A DNA stretch of 8,091 nucleotides, from NCBI GenBank assembly GCA_028822745.1, contig JAPKCZ010000072.1:1-8091 (forward strand), written 5' to 3'. Below, piece after piece: positions 1 through 7,173 of the stretch; the stretch's first letter is position 1, and each line of letters starts with the position of its first letter. The notes below the pieces were generated by a model, which searched no databases, had not been told where the DNA came from, and saw only the letters and a program-made list of their open reading frames with translations. Source of the stretch: Kiritimatiellia bacterium (GTDB lineage Bacteria; Verrucomicrobiota; Kiritimatiellia; UBA8416; JAIOPI01). Position numbers and translations under genes: made by a program.

Positions 1-355
1 TACCCATGCGATGCTGCGCAAAGGCGCGCCAGAAGCGGTGCAATCCAACCGGATTATCCGCCAGCCACTTAGGCTGCTCATCGAGTAGCAGAAGTAGATC
101 ACTATACATCTCCTCGCCACTCAAGGCGCGCAGATACAAATGCGCGGCTTCGGCCCGTTCCGCGGCTGGACGTTCATCACCCTCAGTCAAAAAGGTCTTC
201 AGGGCGGTTCGCGCCGTGTCGAAAAAGCCATCTTCCACAGCCGCCCGGCCGGTCAGCAGTTGCCGGCGCAATTGATCGCCCTTGTCTTGCGCGCTTACGA
301 TCCCGCAGGCGCTGACAAAAATGGCTATGCTTAAAAGCCGTATTTCTAAATTCAT
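1..355 (-). CDS. Exported TPR-like helical-repeat protein, N-terminal part (runs off left edge)
   Basis: An open frame of 118 codons runs from the ATG at 355-353 to the left edge with no stop, so the 3' end is missing. The first ~22 residues look like a signal peptide: Arg5, then a hydrophobic stretch (LLSIAIFV). Cys17 sits in V-S-A-C, which fits a lipobox, so it may be a lipoprotein; cleavage after V-S-A at 20-22 is the alternative. Residues ~27-60 and ~64-97 are Ala/Leu-rich helical pairs (GRAAVEDGFFDTARTALKTF, then AERAEAAHLYLRAL) of the kind seen in tetratricopeptide repeats. No catalytic motif is visible. The ATG overlaps the uvrA stop as ATGA, with a weak GGGA just upstream, so translation is probably coupled to uvrA. 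An envelope or periplasmic protein-binding role is inferred from fold type only. The TPR call is by eye and the exact family is unknown. Confidence 0.72.
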   Translation of the reverse strand, partial: MNLEIRLLSIAIFVSACGIVSAQDKGDQLRRQLLTGRAAVEDGFFDTARTALKTFLTEGDERPAAERAEAAHLYLRALSGEEMYSDLLLLLDEQPKWLADNPVGLHRFWRAFAQHRMG

Positions 356-3192
356 GATTCCCATAACTGTCTCAAGTACTGCCCTGTATACGACGCCTCT
401 ACCGTGGCGATTTCTTCGGGGGGCCCCTGTGCCACGATGGTGCCACCCCCATCGCCGCCTTCCGGACCAAGATCGATAATGTAGTCTGATGCTTGGATAA
501 CGTCCATGTTATGCTCAATCAGAACGATGGAATTTCCTGCGTCACGCAAACGTACCAAAACGGCCAACAGGCGCTCAATATCCGCAAAGTGCAGGCCCGT
601 GGTGGGTTCATCGAGCAGATAAAGGGTTTCACCCTTGGCCACTTTACTCAATTCTGCCGACAATTTGATGCGCTGCGCTTCGCCACCCGACAAGGTTGTC
701 GCCGACTGCCCAAGCTGCAGATACCCCAATCCCACTTCGGAAAGCGTATGCAACCGGCGGGCAATTGTGGGCACATTTTTAAAGAACTCGAGGGCATCTT
801 CCACGGTGAGATCTAAAACATCCGCGATGGATTTCCCACTATAGAGCACCGTGAGGGTTTCACTGTTATAGCGACGCCCACCGCAACGCTCGCAGGGCAC
901 GTAGACATCGGGCAGGAAATGCATCTCCAGCTTCAAAAGCCCGTCCCCCTTGCAGGTTTCGCAACGGCCTCCTTTAACATTGAAACTGTAGCGTCCAATA
1001 CCGAATCCGCGCACTTTCGATGCAGGTAACTCCGCAAAAAGTTTTCGAATCGCAGAAAAAGCACCTGTATACGTCGCCGGGTTACTGCGCGGCGTTCGGC
1101 CGATGGGTGACTGGTCAATAACGATGGCGCTTCGCAAGTGCTGCATACCGGTGATCCGTGTGTGCGGCCCAGGGCGCGTTTTCGATGAATGAAATTTCTT
1201 AAACAAGGCGCGGCGTAAAATATCGTCCACCAAACTGCTTTTTCCGCTGCCGGACACGCCCGTCACACAGACAAGCATCCCCAGCGGTATCGTCACATCA
1301 ATGTTCTTCAAATTGTTGGCTTTCGCGCCGACGATACACAGCTCAGACCCATTGCCGTCGTGACGCTCGTCCGCGCTGCGCGCAGCATGTGACATCGAGA
1401 GATAGCGACCCGTTACAGAACGCGCGTTGGAAATGATCGCATCGATCTTGCCTTCGGCCAGCACTTCGCCGCCCTGCGTTCCCGCGCCTGGCCCCAAATC
1501 AATGACGTGATCGGCATGACGAATCATGTCTTCATCGTGCTCAACGACGACAACCGTGTTGCCGAGATCGCGCAGCGCGAGCAACATTTTGATCAATCGG
1601 TCGTTGTCGCGCACATGCAGTCCAATCGTCGGCTCATCCAGCACGTAGAGCACGCCGACCAAACCCGCTCCAATTTGCGTCGCCAATCGAATTCGCTGTG
1701 ACTCACCGCCGGAAAGCGATCCGGTCTGCCGATCGAGCGACAAATAGTCGAGTCCAACATCCTGCAAGAACGAAAGGCGCTTGCGCACTTCATTGACCAA
1801 CTCGCCGGCGATCTTCGCTTCCAGCGGCGTCAACTTTAGACCGTCAAAAAATGCATACGCATCACGAACGGACATTCCCGAGACCTCGGCAATGGACTGT
1901 TCGCGCACGGTGCACGCCAGAACGTCAGCCCGCAAGCGCGCACCATTGCAGCCCTCGCAGTGTTGACGGGTCATATAGCCTTCAAGGCGCTTGCGCACCA
2001 GTTCACTGTCCGTCGTCTCATAGCGGCGCTGCAAATTGGGAAGCACGCCTTCGAAGGGCTTTTCCGTCTTGCGGGTTTTTCCGCCACGATGCGATTTAAA
2101 CGTAATATTCTCTTCACCGGAACCATTTAGGAGAATGCCCTGTATCGAGGCAGGCAAGTCAGAAAAGGACGTTGCCAGATCGAAGTCATAGTGTGCCGCG
2201 AGTGCTTTCAAGACGCGGTTGTAGTAAATAATGAGCTGGCGCCCACCCTTCTTCCAAGCCTGAATCGCCCCCTTCTCTAGCGCGATGTCAGGGTCAGGAA
2301 TAATCAAAGCCGTATCCAGAATCAACTCCGTGCCCAGCCCGTGACACCGACTGCAGGCACCGTGATGGCTATTGAATGAAAAATGGCGCGCAGCGAGCAC
2401 ATCAAAATGAAGATCGCACTTCAGGCAAGCATTGCGCTCGGAATAGGGAATGGATTCCCATACATCACGCGCTGTTTCACGTAACACAAGTAAACGTCCT
2501 TCGCCCTGACGCAGGGCAAGTTCAACCGAGTCGGTCAGGCGACTGCCCATATCTGGCACAACGACCACGCGGTCAATGACAACCTCAATACTGTGCTTTT
2601 TCCGTGCAGACAGTGTCGCCAGACCGTCCAACGCGATGACCTCCCCATTGATGCGAACACGGACAAAGCCTTGTTTCCGTATATGCGCGATCAAAGCCTC
2701 GTGCGTCCCACGTTCATCCCGCACCAACGGCGCATGGATCATCAAACGTGTCTTTTCCTTAAACGATTGAATTTCTTCGACAATATCCTGTGCCGATTGG
2801 CGCTGCACAGGCCCAGCGCAGATCGGACAATGCTGCACGCCGATATTGGCGAAGAGCACACGTAGATAGTCGTGAATCTCGGTAGAGGTTGACACGGTCG
2901 AACGCGGATTGCTCGACACACCGCGTTGCTCGATCGCAATTGCAGGCGAAAGCCCGCAGATGTGATCAACGTCTGGCTTCTGTAGCTGATTTAGAAACTG
3001 ACGTGCATAGGCGGAAAGGCTTTCGACGTAGCGTCTCTGCCCCTCCGCGTAAAGCGTATCGAAGGCCAGAGAAGATTTTCCGGAGCCGCTGAGACCGGTA
3101 ATCACCGTCAAGCGTTCGCGCGGAATAGAAACCGTGATATTCTTGAGATTGTGCTCGCGCGCGCCCTCAACAATGATTGCTTCTTCGCTCAT
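352..3192 (-). CDS. uvrA: UvrABC system protein A (excinuclease ABC subunit A)
   Basis: Damage-recognition ATPase of nucleotide excision repair. In the known family it works in the cytoplasm as a dimer, scans DNA, loads UvrB at lesions and then leaves. The protein is 946 residues, close to the E. coli length of 940, and looks complete. It has two ABC ATPase modules: Walker A GLSGSGKS at 33-40 and GVSGSGKS at 645-652, signature LSGGESQRI from 493 and LSGGEAQRIKL from 834, and Walker B ending LDEPT near 518-522 and 860-864. Zinc-binding Cys pairs are C256/C259 with C280/C283, and C744/C747 with C767/C770; further CxxC pairs lie at 122-125 and 412-415. The start is supported by AGAGGT (minus strand, 3204-3199), 6 bases before the ATG, and by the normal N-terminus (IIVEGAREHNLKNI). 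It lies 31 bases after tyrS and overlaps the TPR gene by 4 bases, so it is probably co-transcribed. No LexA-type box is evident in the short gap. Confidence 0.98.
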   Translation of the reverse strand: MSEEAIIVEGAREHNLKNITVSIPRERLTVITGLSGSGKSSLAFDTLYAEGQRRYVESLSAYARQFLNQLQKPDVDHICGLSPAIAIEQRGVSSNPRSTVSTSTEIHDYLRVLFANIGVQHCPICAGPVQRQSAQDIVEEIQSFKEKTRLMIHAPLVRDERGTHEALIAHIRKQGFVRVRINGEVIALDGLATLSARKKHSIEVVIDRVVVVPDMGSRLTDSVELALRQGEGRLLVLRETARDVWESIPYSERNACLKCDLHFDVLAARHFSFNSHHGACSRCHGLGTELILDTALIIPDPDIALEKGAIQAWKKGGRQLIIYYNRVLKALAAHYDFDLATSFSDLPASIQGILLNGSGEENITFKSHRGGKTRKTEKPFEGVLPNLQRRYETTDSELVRKRLEGYMTRQHCEGCNGARLRADVLACTVREQSIAEVSGMSVRDAYAFFDGLKLTPLEAKIAGELVNEVRKRLSFLQDVGLDYLSLDRQTGSLSGGESQRIRLATQIGAGLVGVLYVLDEPTIGLHVRDNDRLIKMLLALRDLGNTVVVVEHDEDMIRHADHVIDLGPGAGTQGGEVLAEGKIDAIISNARSVTGRYLSMSHAARSADERHDGNGSELCIVGAKANNLKNIDVTIPLGMLVCVTGVSGSGKSSLVDDILRRALFKKFHSSKTRPGPHTRITGMQHLRSAIVIDQSPIGRTPRSNPATYTGAFSAIRKLFAELPASKVRGFGIGRYSFNVKGGRCETCKGDGLLKLEMHFLPDVYVPCERCGGRRYNSETLTVLYSGKSIADVLDLTVEDALEFFKNVPTIARRLHTLSEVGLGYLQLGQSATTLSGGEAQRIKLSAELSKVAKGETLYLLDEPTTGLHFADIERLLAVLVRLRDAGNSIVLIEHNMDVIQASDYIIDLGPEGGDGGGTIVAQGPPEEIATVEASYTGQYLRQLWES

Positions 3193-3223
3193 AGCGAGAC
3201 CTCTGGTAAACGTCGATTGCGTC

Positions 3224-4489
3224 TCAGCTTATCCGTACAAGGCGATAATTTCGCTTGCCGGATTTAAGGACGAGCAGACAACCGTCAATGATATCGCTAT
3301 CGGAAACAGACTGTTCAACTCCGCTCACACGGTCATTGTTCAGATACAGTCCGCCGTTTTGAATCAAGCGACGTGCGTCACCCTTACTCTTACAGAGTCC
3401 GCTACGCAGAGCCACATCGAGAATATTCTGTCCGCTCACGTCGTCGTGTGTCAGTTCGCAGGATGGGACGTCGGCAAAAATGCCGAGCAACTGCTCGGCC
3501 TTGAGCCCTTGCATGCTTTCACCAAACAAGACACCCGTCGCGGCCTGTGCCATCGAAAGCCCCGCTTCGCCATGGACTGCACGTGTCATTTCTTCAGCTA
3601 AACGTTTATGTGCAACACGGCGCTCTGGATGCGACCCGTGCTCCTCAGCCAACGCCTCAATGTCATCCAACGGCACCTCAGTAAACACCTTAAGAAAACG
3701 AATCACATCGGCATCTTCGCTACGCAAAAAGAACTGATAGAAGTCATATTGCGAGGTCTTGCTCGCATCCAGGAACATCGCATTGCCTTCGGACTTACCA
3801 AACTTCTGCCCCTGATTATCACAGATCAACGGGACGGTGAGGCCGTATGCCTGCTTACCGTTCAAACGTCGAATCAACTCAATGCCGGCCGTGATATTGC
3901 CCCACTGATCGGAACCGCCGACCTGAATGATGCATTCCTCTCGATTGCGCAATTCAAGAAAGTCGTAGGCCTGCAGCATCTGATAGCTGAATTCCGTGTA
4001 ACTCATGCCGCTGTCGCCAGCAAGACGGCGCTGCACGCTTTCGCGGCCCAGCATGGCCCCCATACGGAAATGTTTACCCACATCGCGCAAAAACGTAATG
4101 AAGCCGTACGCGCCCAGCCAGTCCATGTTATTAACCAACTTGGCAGGAGCGGTGGGATGATCAAAATCCAGAAAACGCGACAAGTTTTCTCGAATGCCCT
4201 CCGTATTTCGAATGACCGTCTCCTCATCCAGCAAAGCGCGCTCAGCGTCCTTGCCCGATGGATCGCCGATCATGCCGGTCGCGCCGCCCACAAGCGCAAT
4301 GACCTTGTGTCCGCAACGCTGAAAATGACGCAGCACCATGATCGTGACATAATTGCCCGCCTGCAGACTATCGCTGGACGGGTCGAAGCCGGCGTAAACC
4401 GTGCACGGCGATTCGAGAACTTTGGGCAGATCCGGACTGGTCATGTCTTCGAAAAGACCACGATCCTTTAGCAAGGTAACTACGTTCAT
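3224..4489 (-). CDS. tyrS: Tyrosine--tRNA ligase (TyrRS), class I with C-terminal S4 domain
   Basis: Charges tRNA-Tyr with tyrosine using ATP, in the cytoplasm. I place the start at the ATG at 4489 (421 aa): AGGGA lies 6 bases before it. The ATG at 4495 (423 aa) is in frame but directly abuts the same AGGGA, leaving no spacing. Residue numbers here count from 4489. Tyrosine-pocket residues follow the bacterial pattern: Y32 and D36 in VYAGFDPSSDS, then Y169, Q173 and D176 in the SYTEFSYQMLQAYDF segment. GGATGMIGDPSGK lies near 68-80, QVGGSDQWGN at 189-198 and the KMSKS equivalent KFGKS at 229-233. An S4 RNA-binding domain fills roughly 355-421. The HIGH motif is unusual: QAGN at 43-46, with Gln in place of the first His. 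A hairpin sits just upstream and uvrA follows 31 bases downstream. The identity is firm. Confidence 0.97.
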   Translation of the reverse strand: MNVVTLLKDRGLFEDMTSPDLPKVLESPCTVYAGFDPSSDSLQAGNYVTIMVLRHFQRCGHKVIALVGGATGMIGDPSGKDAERALLDEETVIRNTEGIRENLSRFLDFDHPTAPAKLVNNMDWLGAYGFITFLRDVGKHFRMGAMLGRESVQRRLAGDSGMSYTEFSYQMLQAYDFLELRNREECIIQVGGSDQWGNITAGIELIRRLNGKQAYGLTVPLICDNQGQKFGKSEGNAMFLDASKTSQYDFYQFFLRSEDADVIRFLKVFTEVPLDDIEALAEEHGSHPERRVAHKRLAEEMTRAVHGEAGLSMAQAATGVLFGESMQGLKAEQLLGIFADVPSCELTHDDVSGQNILDVALRSGLCKSKGDARRLIQNGGLYLNNDRVSGVEQSVSDSDIIDGCLLVLKSGKRNYRLVRIS

Positions 4490-4510
4490 TTTCATTCCCT
4501 GTGGTAGACA

Positions 4511-4545
4511 GAAAAGAGGCGCACTGAAATCAGTGCGCCCTTTTC
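4511..4545 (-). terminator. Strong hairpin between rpsA and tyrS (terminator or attenuator)
   Basis: A perfect 10-bp stem, GGCGCACTGA with TCAGTGCGCC, has only two bases between the arms; after end-fraying this gives a loop of about 4-6. It is extended outward by GAAAAG pairing with CTTTTC, with one bulged base. Read on the minus strand, the downstream arm ends in TCTTTTCTG, a T-rich but interrupted tract. It starts 29 bases after the rpsA stop and ends 21 bases before the tyrS ATG at 4489. The shape is that of an intrinsic terminator, and the mirrored A/T flanks would let it work in both directions. Because tyrS follows so closely, partial read-through or an attenuator or mRNA-processing role is plausible. 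Confidence 0.82.
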
Positions 4546-4573
4546 ATCAATCCATAGCGCATTAGCGAATGGC

Positions 4574-6385
4574 TTACTCTTTTTCGTCAGCCTTGTCTTC
4601 GGCTTTTTCGTCAGCCTTGTCGTCGGAGCTTTCGCCCGGACGCCATTCTTCGGAGGATAGCCCACCCAGTGCTTCATCAAATGCACCAGCGAGGTCAACC
4701 ATGTCTTCGCCCGGACGCAGTCCTTCAAGAAGCTCTTCCTTCTGTGCATCAAACTCGTCATCTGGGATGGATGCGGCCTTGATGCTCAGGCCGATACGAC
4801 GCTCAGAGCGATCGATGCGCAAGATACGCGCTTCGATGTCATCACCGACGTTGATCACGTCCTTGACTTTCTCAACATGCTCGTCGCTGAGCTGCGAGAT
4901 GTGTACGAGACCATCGACACCCTCTTCAACTTCAACGAAAGCACCAAAGGAGGCGACCTTGGTCACGCTGCCCTTGACGATCTGTCCCACTTCGTAGCGT
5001 GACATGATGCTGCTCCACGGATCGTCCTGAGCCTGCTTCAGTCCAAGACCGATGCGGTTGTTGGAAGGATCGACTTCGAGAACAACCGCTTCGACTTCCT
5101 GGCTCTTTTCGAGCAATTCGGAAGGATGGTTGATCTTGCGTGTCCAGGACATGTCCGAAATGTGGATCATGCCATCGATACCGTCTTCGAGTTCGACGAA
5201 GGCACCGTAGGAGGTGAAGTTCTGAACGTTGCCCTTGACGCGTGAGCCAACGGGGTAGCGTTCCTGAACAGTATCCCAAGGGTTGTCTTCCGTCTGACGG
5301 ATACCCAGAGCGATCTTCTGGCTTTCTGAATTGATATTCAGAACAACCACATCGACTTCCTGGCCGAGTTCCAGAATATCGGAAGCACGCGCAATGCGCT
5401 TGGTCCAAGACAGTTCCGAAACGTGAACCAGTCCTTCGACGCCGCGTTCGAGTTCGACGAAAGCACCGTAAGGCACGAGGTTGACAACTTTGCCACGCAG
5501 ACGGCTTCCCGGCGGGTAACGGCCTTCGATGTTGTCCCATGGGTTAGGCGTAGCTTGCTTCAAGCCAAGCGAAACGCGCTCACGATCATGATCGATATCC
5601 AGGATGACCACTTCGAGATCCTGCCCAACCGTCACCATTTCAGAAGGATGCTTGATGCGACCCCATGACATGTCAGTGATGTGCAGCAGGCCGTCCAAAC
5701 CAACCAAGTCAACAAACACACCGAAATCAGTGATGTTCTTAACCTTGCCGGCGCGGCGCTGGCCGACTTCAATCGTCGCCATCAGTTCACGCTTCTTGGA
5801 AGCGAGCTGTTCTTCGAGTAGCTCACGGCGGGAAAGAATGATGTTCTTCCGCTCGGAGCTCATTTTGATCACTTTAAAATCGTAGGTCTGACCCAGATAG
5901 CTGTCAGGATTACGGACCGGCGTCACATCAATCTGTGAACCAGGCAGAAATGCTTCCACGCCATCAACGTCAACGATCAGGCCACCACGCACACGGCTCT
6001 TAACGGTGCCCTTGGTGACACTGCCCTGTTCGTATTTCGCAACAACGGCATTCCAGCGGATAAGCTCGTCGGCTTTTTCCTTGCTGAGAACAACCATGCC
6101 ACTCTCATCCTCGATCTGATCGAGAAGGACGGAGAGTTCGTCGCCAATACTGACGCTGGACAGGTCATCGAATTCGTGTCCGGAGATGATTCCTTCGGAT
6201 TTGTATCCGATATCTACCAGAACTTCATTGCCGCGTATTTCGAGAACGCTGCCGGCAACAATGGAACCCTCTTTAAAGTCTTTGAGGGTGTCAGCATACA
6301 TCTGAGCCATTTCGGCTTCTTGGTCTCCGCTAAACTGCGTGAGATCAAATTCGATGTGTTTCTTTTTAGGTGTTTGTGTTGTCAT
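4574..6385 (-). CDS. rpsA: 30S ribosomal protein S1
   Basis: In the known family, S1 binds mRNA on the small ribosomal subunit and helps initiate translation of messages with weak or structured leaders. The protein is 603 residues, longer than E. coli S1 (557). Six S1/OB-fold RNA-binding domains can be read at roughly 38-103, 119-187, 205-276, 290-363, 377-450 and 464-536. The last four are the closest to one another, each with the G-x-F-V-[DE]-[LV] strand followed by G-L/M-[LVI]-H-[IV]-[ST]. Domains 1 and 2 are divergent, as expected for the ribosome-anchoring end. The C-terminus (540-603) is outside the S1 fold, strongly acidic, and ends in a duplicated DKADEK unit. The ATG at 6385 is preceded by CCTAAGAAAAC, so there is no strong Shine-Dalgarno sequence. 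It is the first gene of the minus-strand block and is followed by a terminator-like hairpin. Confidence 0.97.
   Translation of the reverse strand: MTTQTPKKKHIEFDLTQFSGDQEAEMAQMYADTLKDFKEGSIVAGSVLEIRGNEVLVDIGYKSEGIISGHEFDDLSSVSIGDELSVLLDQIEDESGMVVLSKEKADELIRWNAVVAKYEQGSVTKGTVKSRVRGGLIVDVDGVEAFLPGSQIDVTPVRNPDSYLGQTYDFKVIKMSSERKNIILSRRELLEEQLASKKRELMATIEVGQRRAGKVKNITDFGVFVDLVGLDGLLHITDMSWGRIKHPSEMVTVGQDLEVVILDIDHDRERVSLGLKQATPNPWDNIEGRYPPGSRLRGKVVNLVPYGAFVELERGVEGLVHVSELSWTKRIARASDILELGQEVDVVVLNINSESQKIALGIRQTEDNPWDTVQERYPVGSRVKGNVQNFTSYGAFVELEDGIDGMIHISDMSWTRKINHPSELLEKSQEVEAVVLEVDPSNNRIGLGLKQAQDDPWSSIMSRYEVGQIVKGSVTKVASFGAFVEVEEGVDGLVHISQLSDEHVEKVKDVINVGDDIEARILRIDRSERRIGLSIKAASIPDDEFDAQKEELLEGLRPGEDMVDLAGAFDEALGGLSSEEWRPGESSDDKADEKAEDKADEKE
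4579..4621. repeat. Tandem repeat encoding the acidic tail of S1
   Basis: The 19-base string CTTTTTCGTCAGCCTTGTC occurs at 4579-4597 and again at 4603-4621, an exact copy with a 24-base period (8 codons). It lies in the last codons of rpsA and encodes the repeated DKADEK(AE) unit. Because the period is a whole number of codons, gain or loss of units would keep the frame. Confidence 0.85.
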
Positions 6386-6779
6386 GTTTTCTTAGGTTTA
6401 TATGTCTCAGCCCTATATGAGGACTGCGCATCACACGCCGCATGTAACGCTAAGTGAGAATTTGCAAACCACGAGAGTACCTGAACTCACCCCCCGAAAT
6501 CAAGCAGTAATATAGGTGTTTTTGGGCATTCGCTTACGATTTGGACGTTTACACCGTCTTTTAGAGACCGCCGCATCCACGCTCAACGGAATGCAAATCA
6601 GGCGAAATTTCGCCCTGACACCAGTCCTGAAGGCCTTTGAAGTCCCACAAACCACGACATACAAGTAACTTGCAAAATGTTTCACGGCAGATCGCCACAC
6701 CAAGTGCAAGGGAGAATTTGGATTGGAAATCAGCCCGCGTAGCGAGGGCGTCGATGTGCTTTTAAGGAGACGGCAGCAC
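6386..6779. other. Non-coding stretch upstream of rpsA
   Basis: These 394 bases hold no frame I can defend as a gene. A 69-codon minus-strand frame at 6500-6709 is Arg/Lys/Cys-rich and matches nothing I recognise. The region must carry the rpsA promoter and leader. The best minus-strand candidate by eye is TTGATT (6503-6498), an 18-base spacer and TACTCT (6479-6474), which would give a leader of about 80 bases, but the match is poor. A 21-base near-palindrome lies at 6598-6618. AAGGAG at 6764-6769 is a good ribosome binding site for the small plus-strand frame that follows. Confidence 0.5.
6598..6618. repeat. 21-base near-palindrome upstream of rpsA
   Basis: TCAGGCGAAA and TTTCGCCCTGA are inverted copies apart from one extra C, and the core GGCGAAATTTCGCC at 6601-6614 is a perfect 14-base palindrome. 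It lies about 210 bases before the rpsA start and about 160 bases before the small plus-strand frame. There is no clear T tract on either side, so an intrinsic terminator is unlikely. A protein-binding operator or a hairpin in a leader RNA are the options; neither is shown. Confidence 0.5.
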
Positions 6780-6992
6780 GTGAATCATAATATCGCCCTC
6801 GGCATTATCCGCAAAGACGCCGCCGACGAGATCATCCTGAGCCTTGGCCCCTCCGCCGAGATCACCTTTCCCCGCTCGGAGGTAAACGCCTTCCAACCCG
6901 CCGCCACATCCCTCATGCCCACGGGCTACGACGGCATCCTCACCCCGCAACAACTCGCCGATCTCGTCGCCTACCTCCACGCCTCAAAATAG
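6780..6992 (+). CDS. Small frame resembling the tail of a planctomycete/verrucomicrobial haem-binding protein; probable remnant
   Basis: The 70-codon frame starts at a GTG 10 bases after AAGGAG. It reads like the end of the large putative haem-binding proteins common in Planctomycetes and Verrucomicrobia (TIGR02603-type): a short strand pair (IALGIIRKDAADEIILSL), an ITFPRSEV strand, then SLMPTGYDGILTPQQLADLV and a final AYLHASK helix. In those proteins this segment follows a c-type cytochrome CxxCH motif and closes the domain. Here the CxxCH motif and everything before it are missing, and a stop (TAA, 6666-6668) lies upstream in the same frame. A TTG at 6723 would lengthen the frame by 19 residues. 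It has no signal peptide. The simplest reading is a degraded gene whose 3' end survives. The ribosome binding site and clean frame leave open a small translated protein. The family resemblance is from memory. Confidence 0.5.
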   Translation: MNHNIALGIIRKDAADEIILSLGPSAEITFPRSEVNAFQPAATSLMPTGYDGILTPQQLADLVAYLHASK

Positions 6993-7173
6993 CACTCCGA
7001 GCACTTACAGCAGATAAACAAAGGCGTTGCACTGCATTGACGACATTTTCTTTTGGACAGCAGAGCCTTAAGCACCATACTTGCACATGATGACCAATTC
7101 GTAACGACCTGAGCGACGTCCACCCAGACGTACTTTTCAACTCCCTAAAGTAAAGGAGTCATAGCGTTCCGTC

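Noticed and set aside
3608..4471. Plus-strand open frame of 287 codons opposite tyrS
   Set aside because: It lies entirely antisense to tyrS, whose motifs are unmistakable. Its translation has no domain, so it is a shadow frame.
6474..6503. TTGATT - 18 bases - TACTCT as the rpsA promoter
   Set aside because: It is plausible in position but the -10 match is weak (three of six). It is mentioned in the intergenic entry, not called as its own feature.
6500..6709. Minus-strand 69-codon frame rich in Arg, Lys and Cys
   Set aside because: It has no good ribosome binding site, no recognisable domain and atypical composition, and it overlaps the palindrome and the likely rpsA upstream region. It is most likely chance.
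7055..7083. TTGGAC ... CATACT as a promoter for the DUF1232 gene
   Set aside because: The -35 hexamer matches only three of six consensus positions. Such matches are common by chance, and nothing else supports it.
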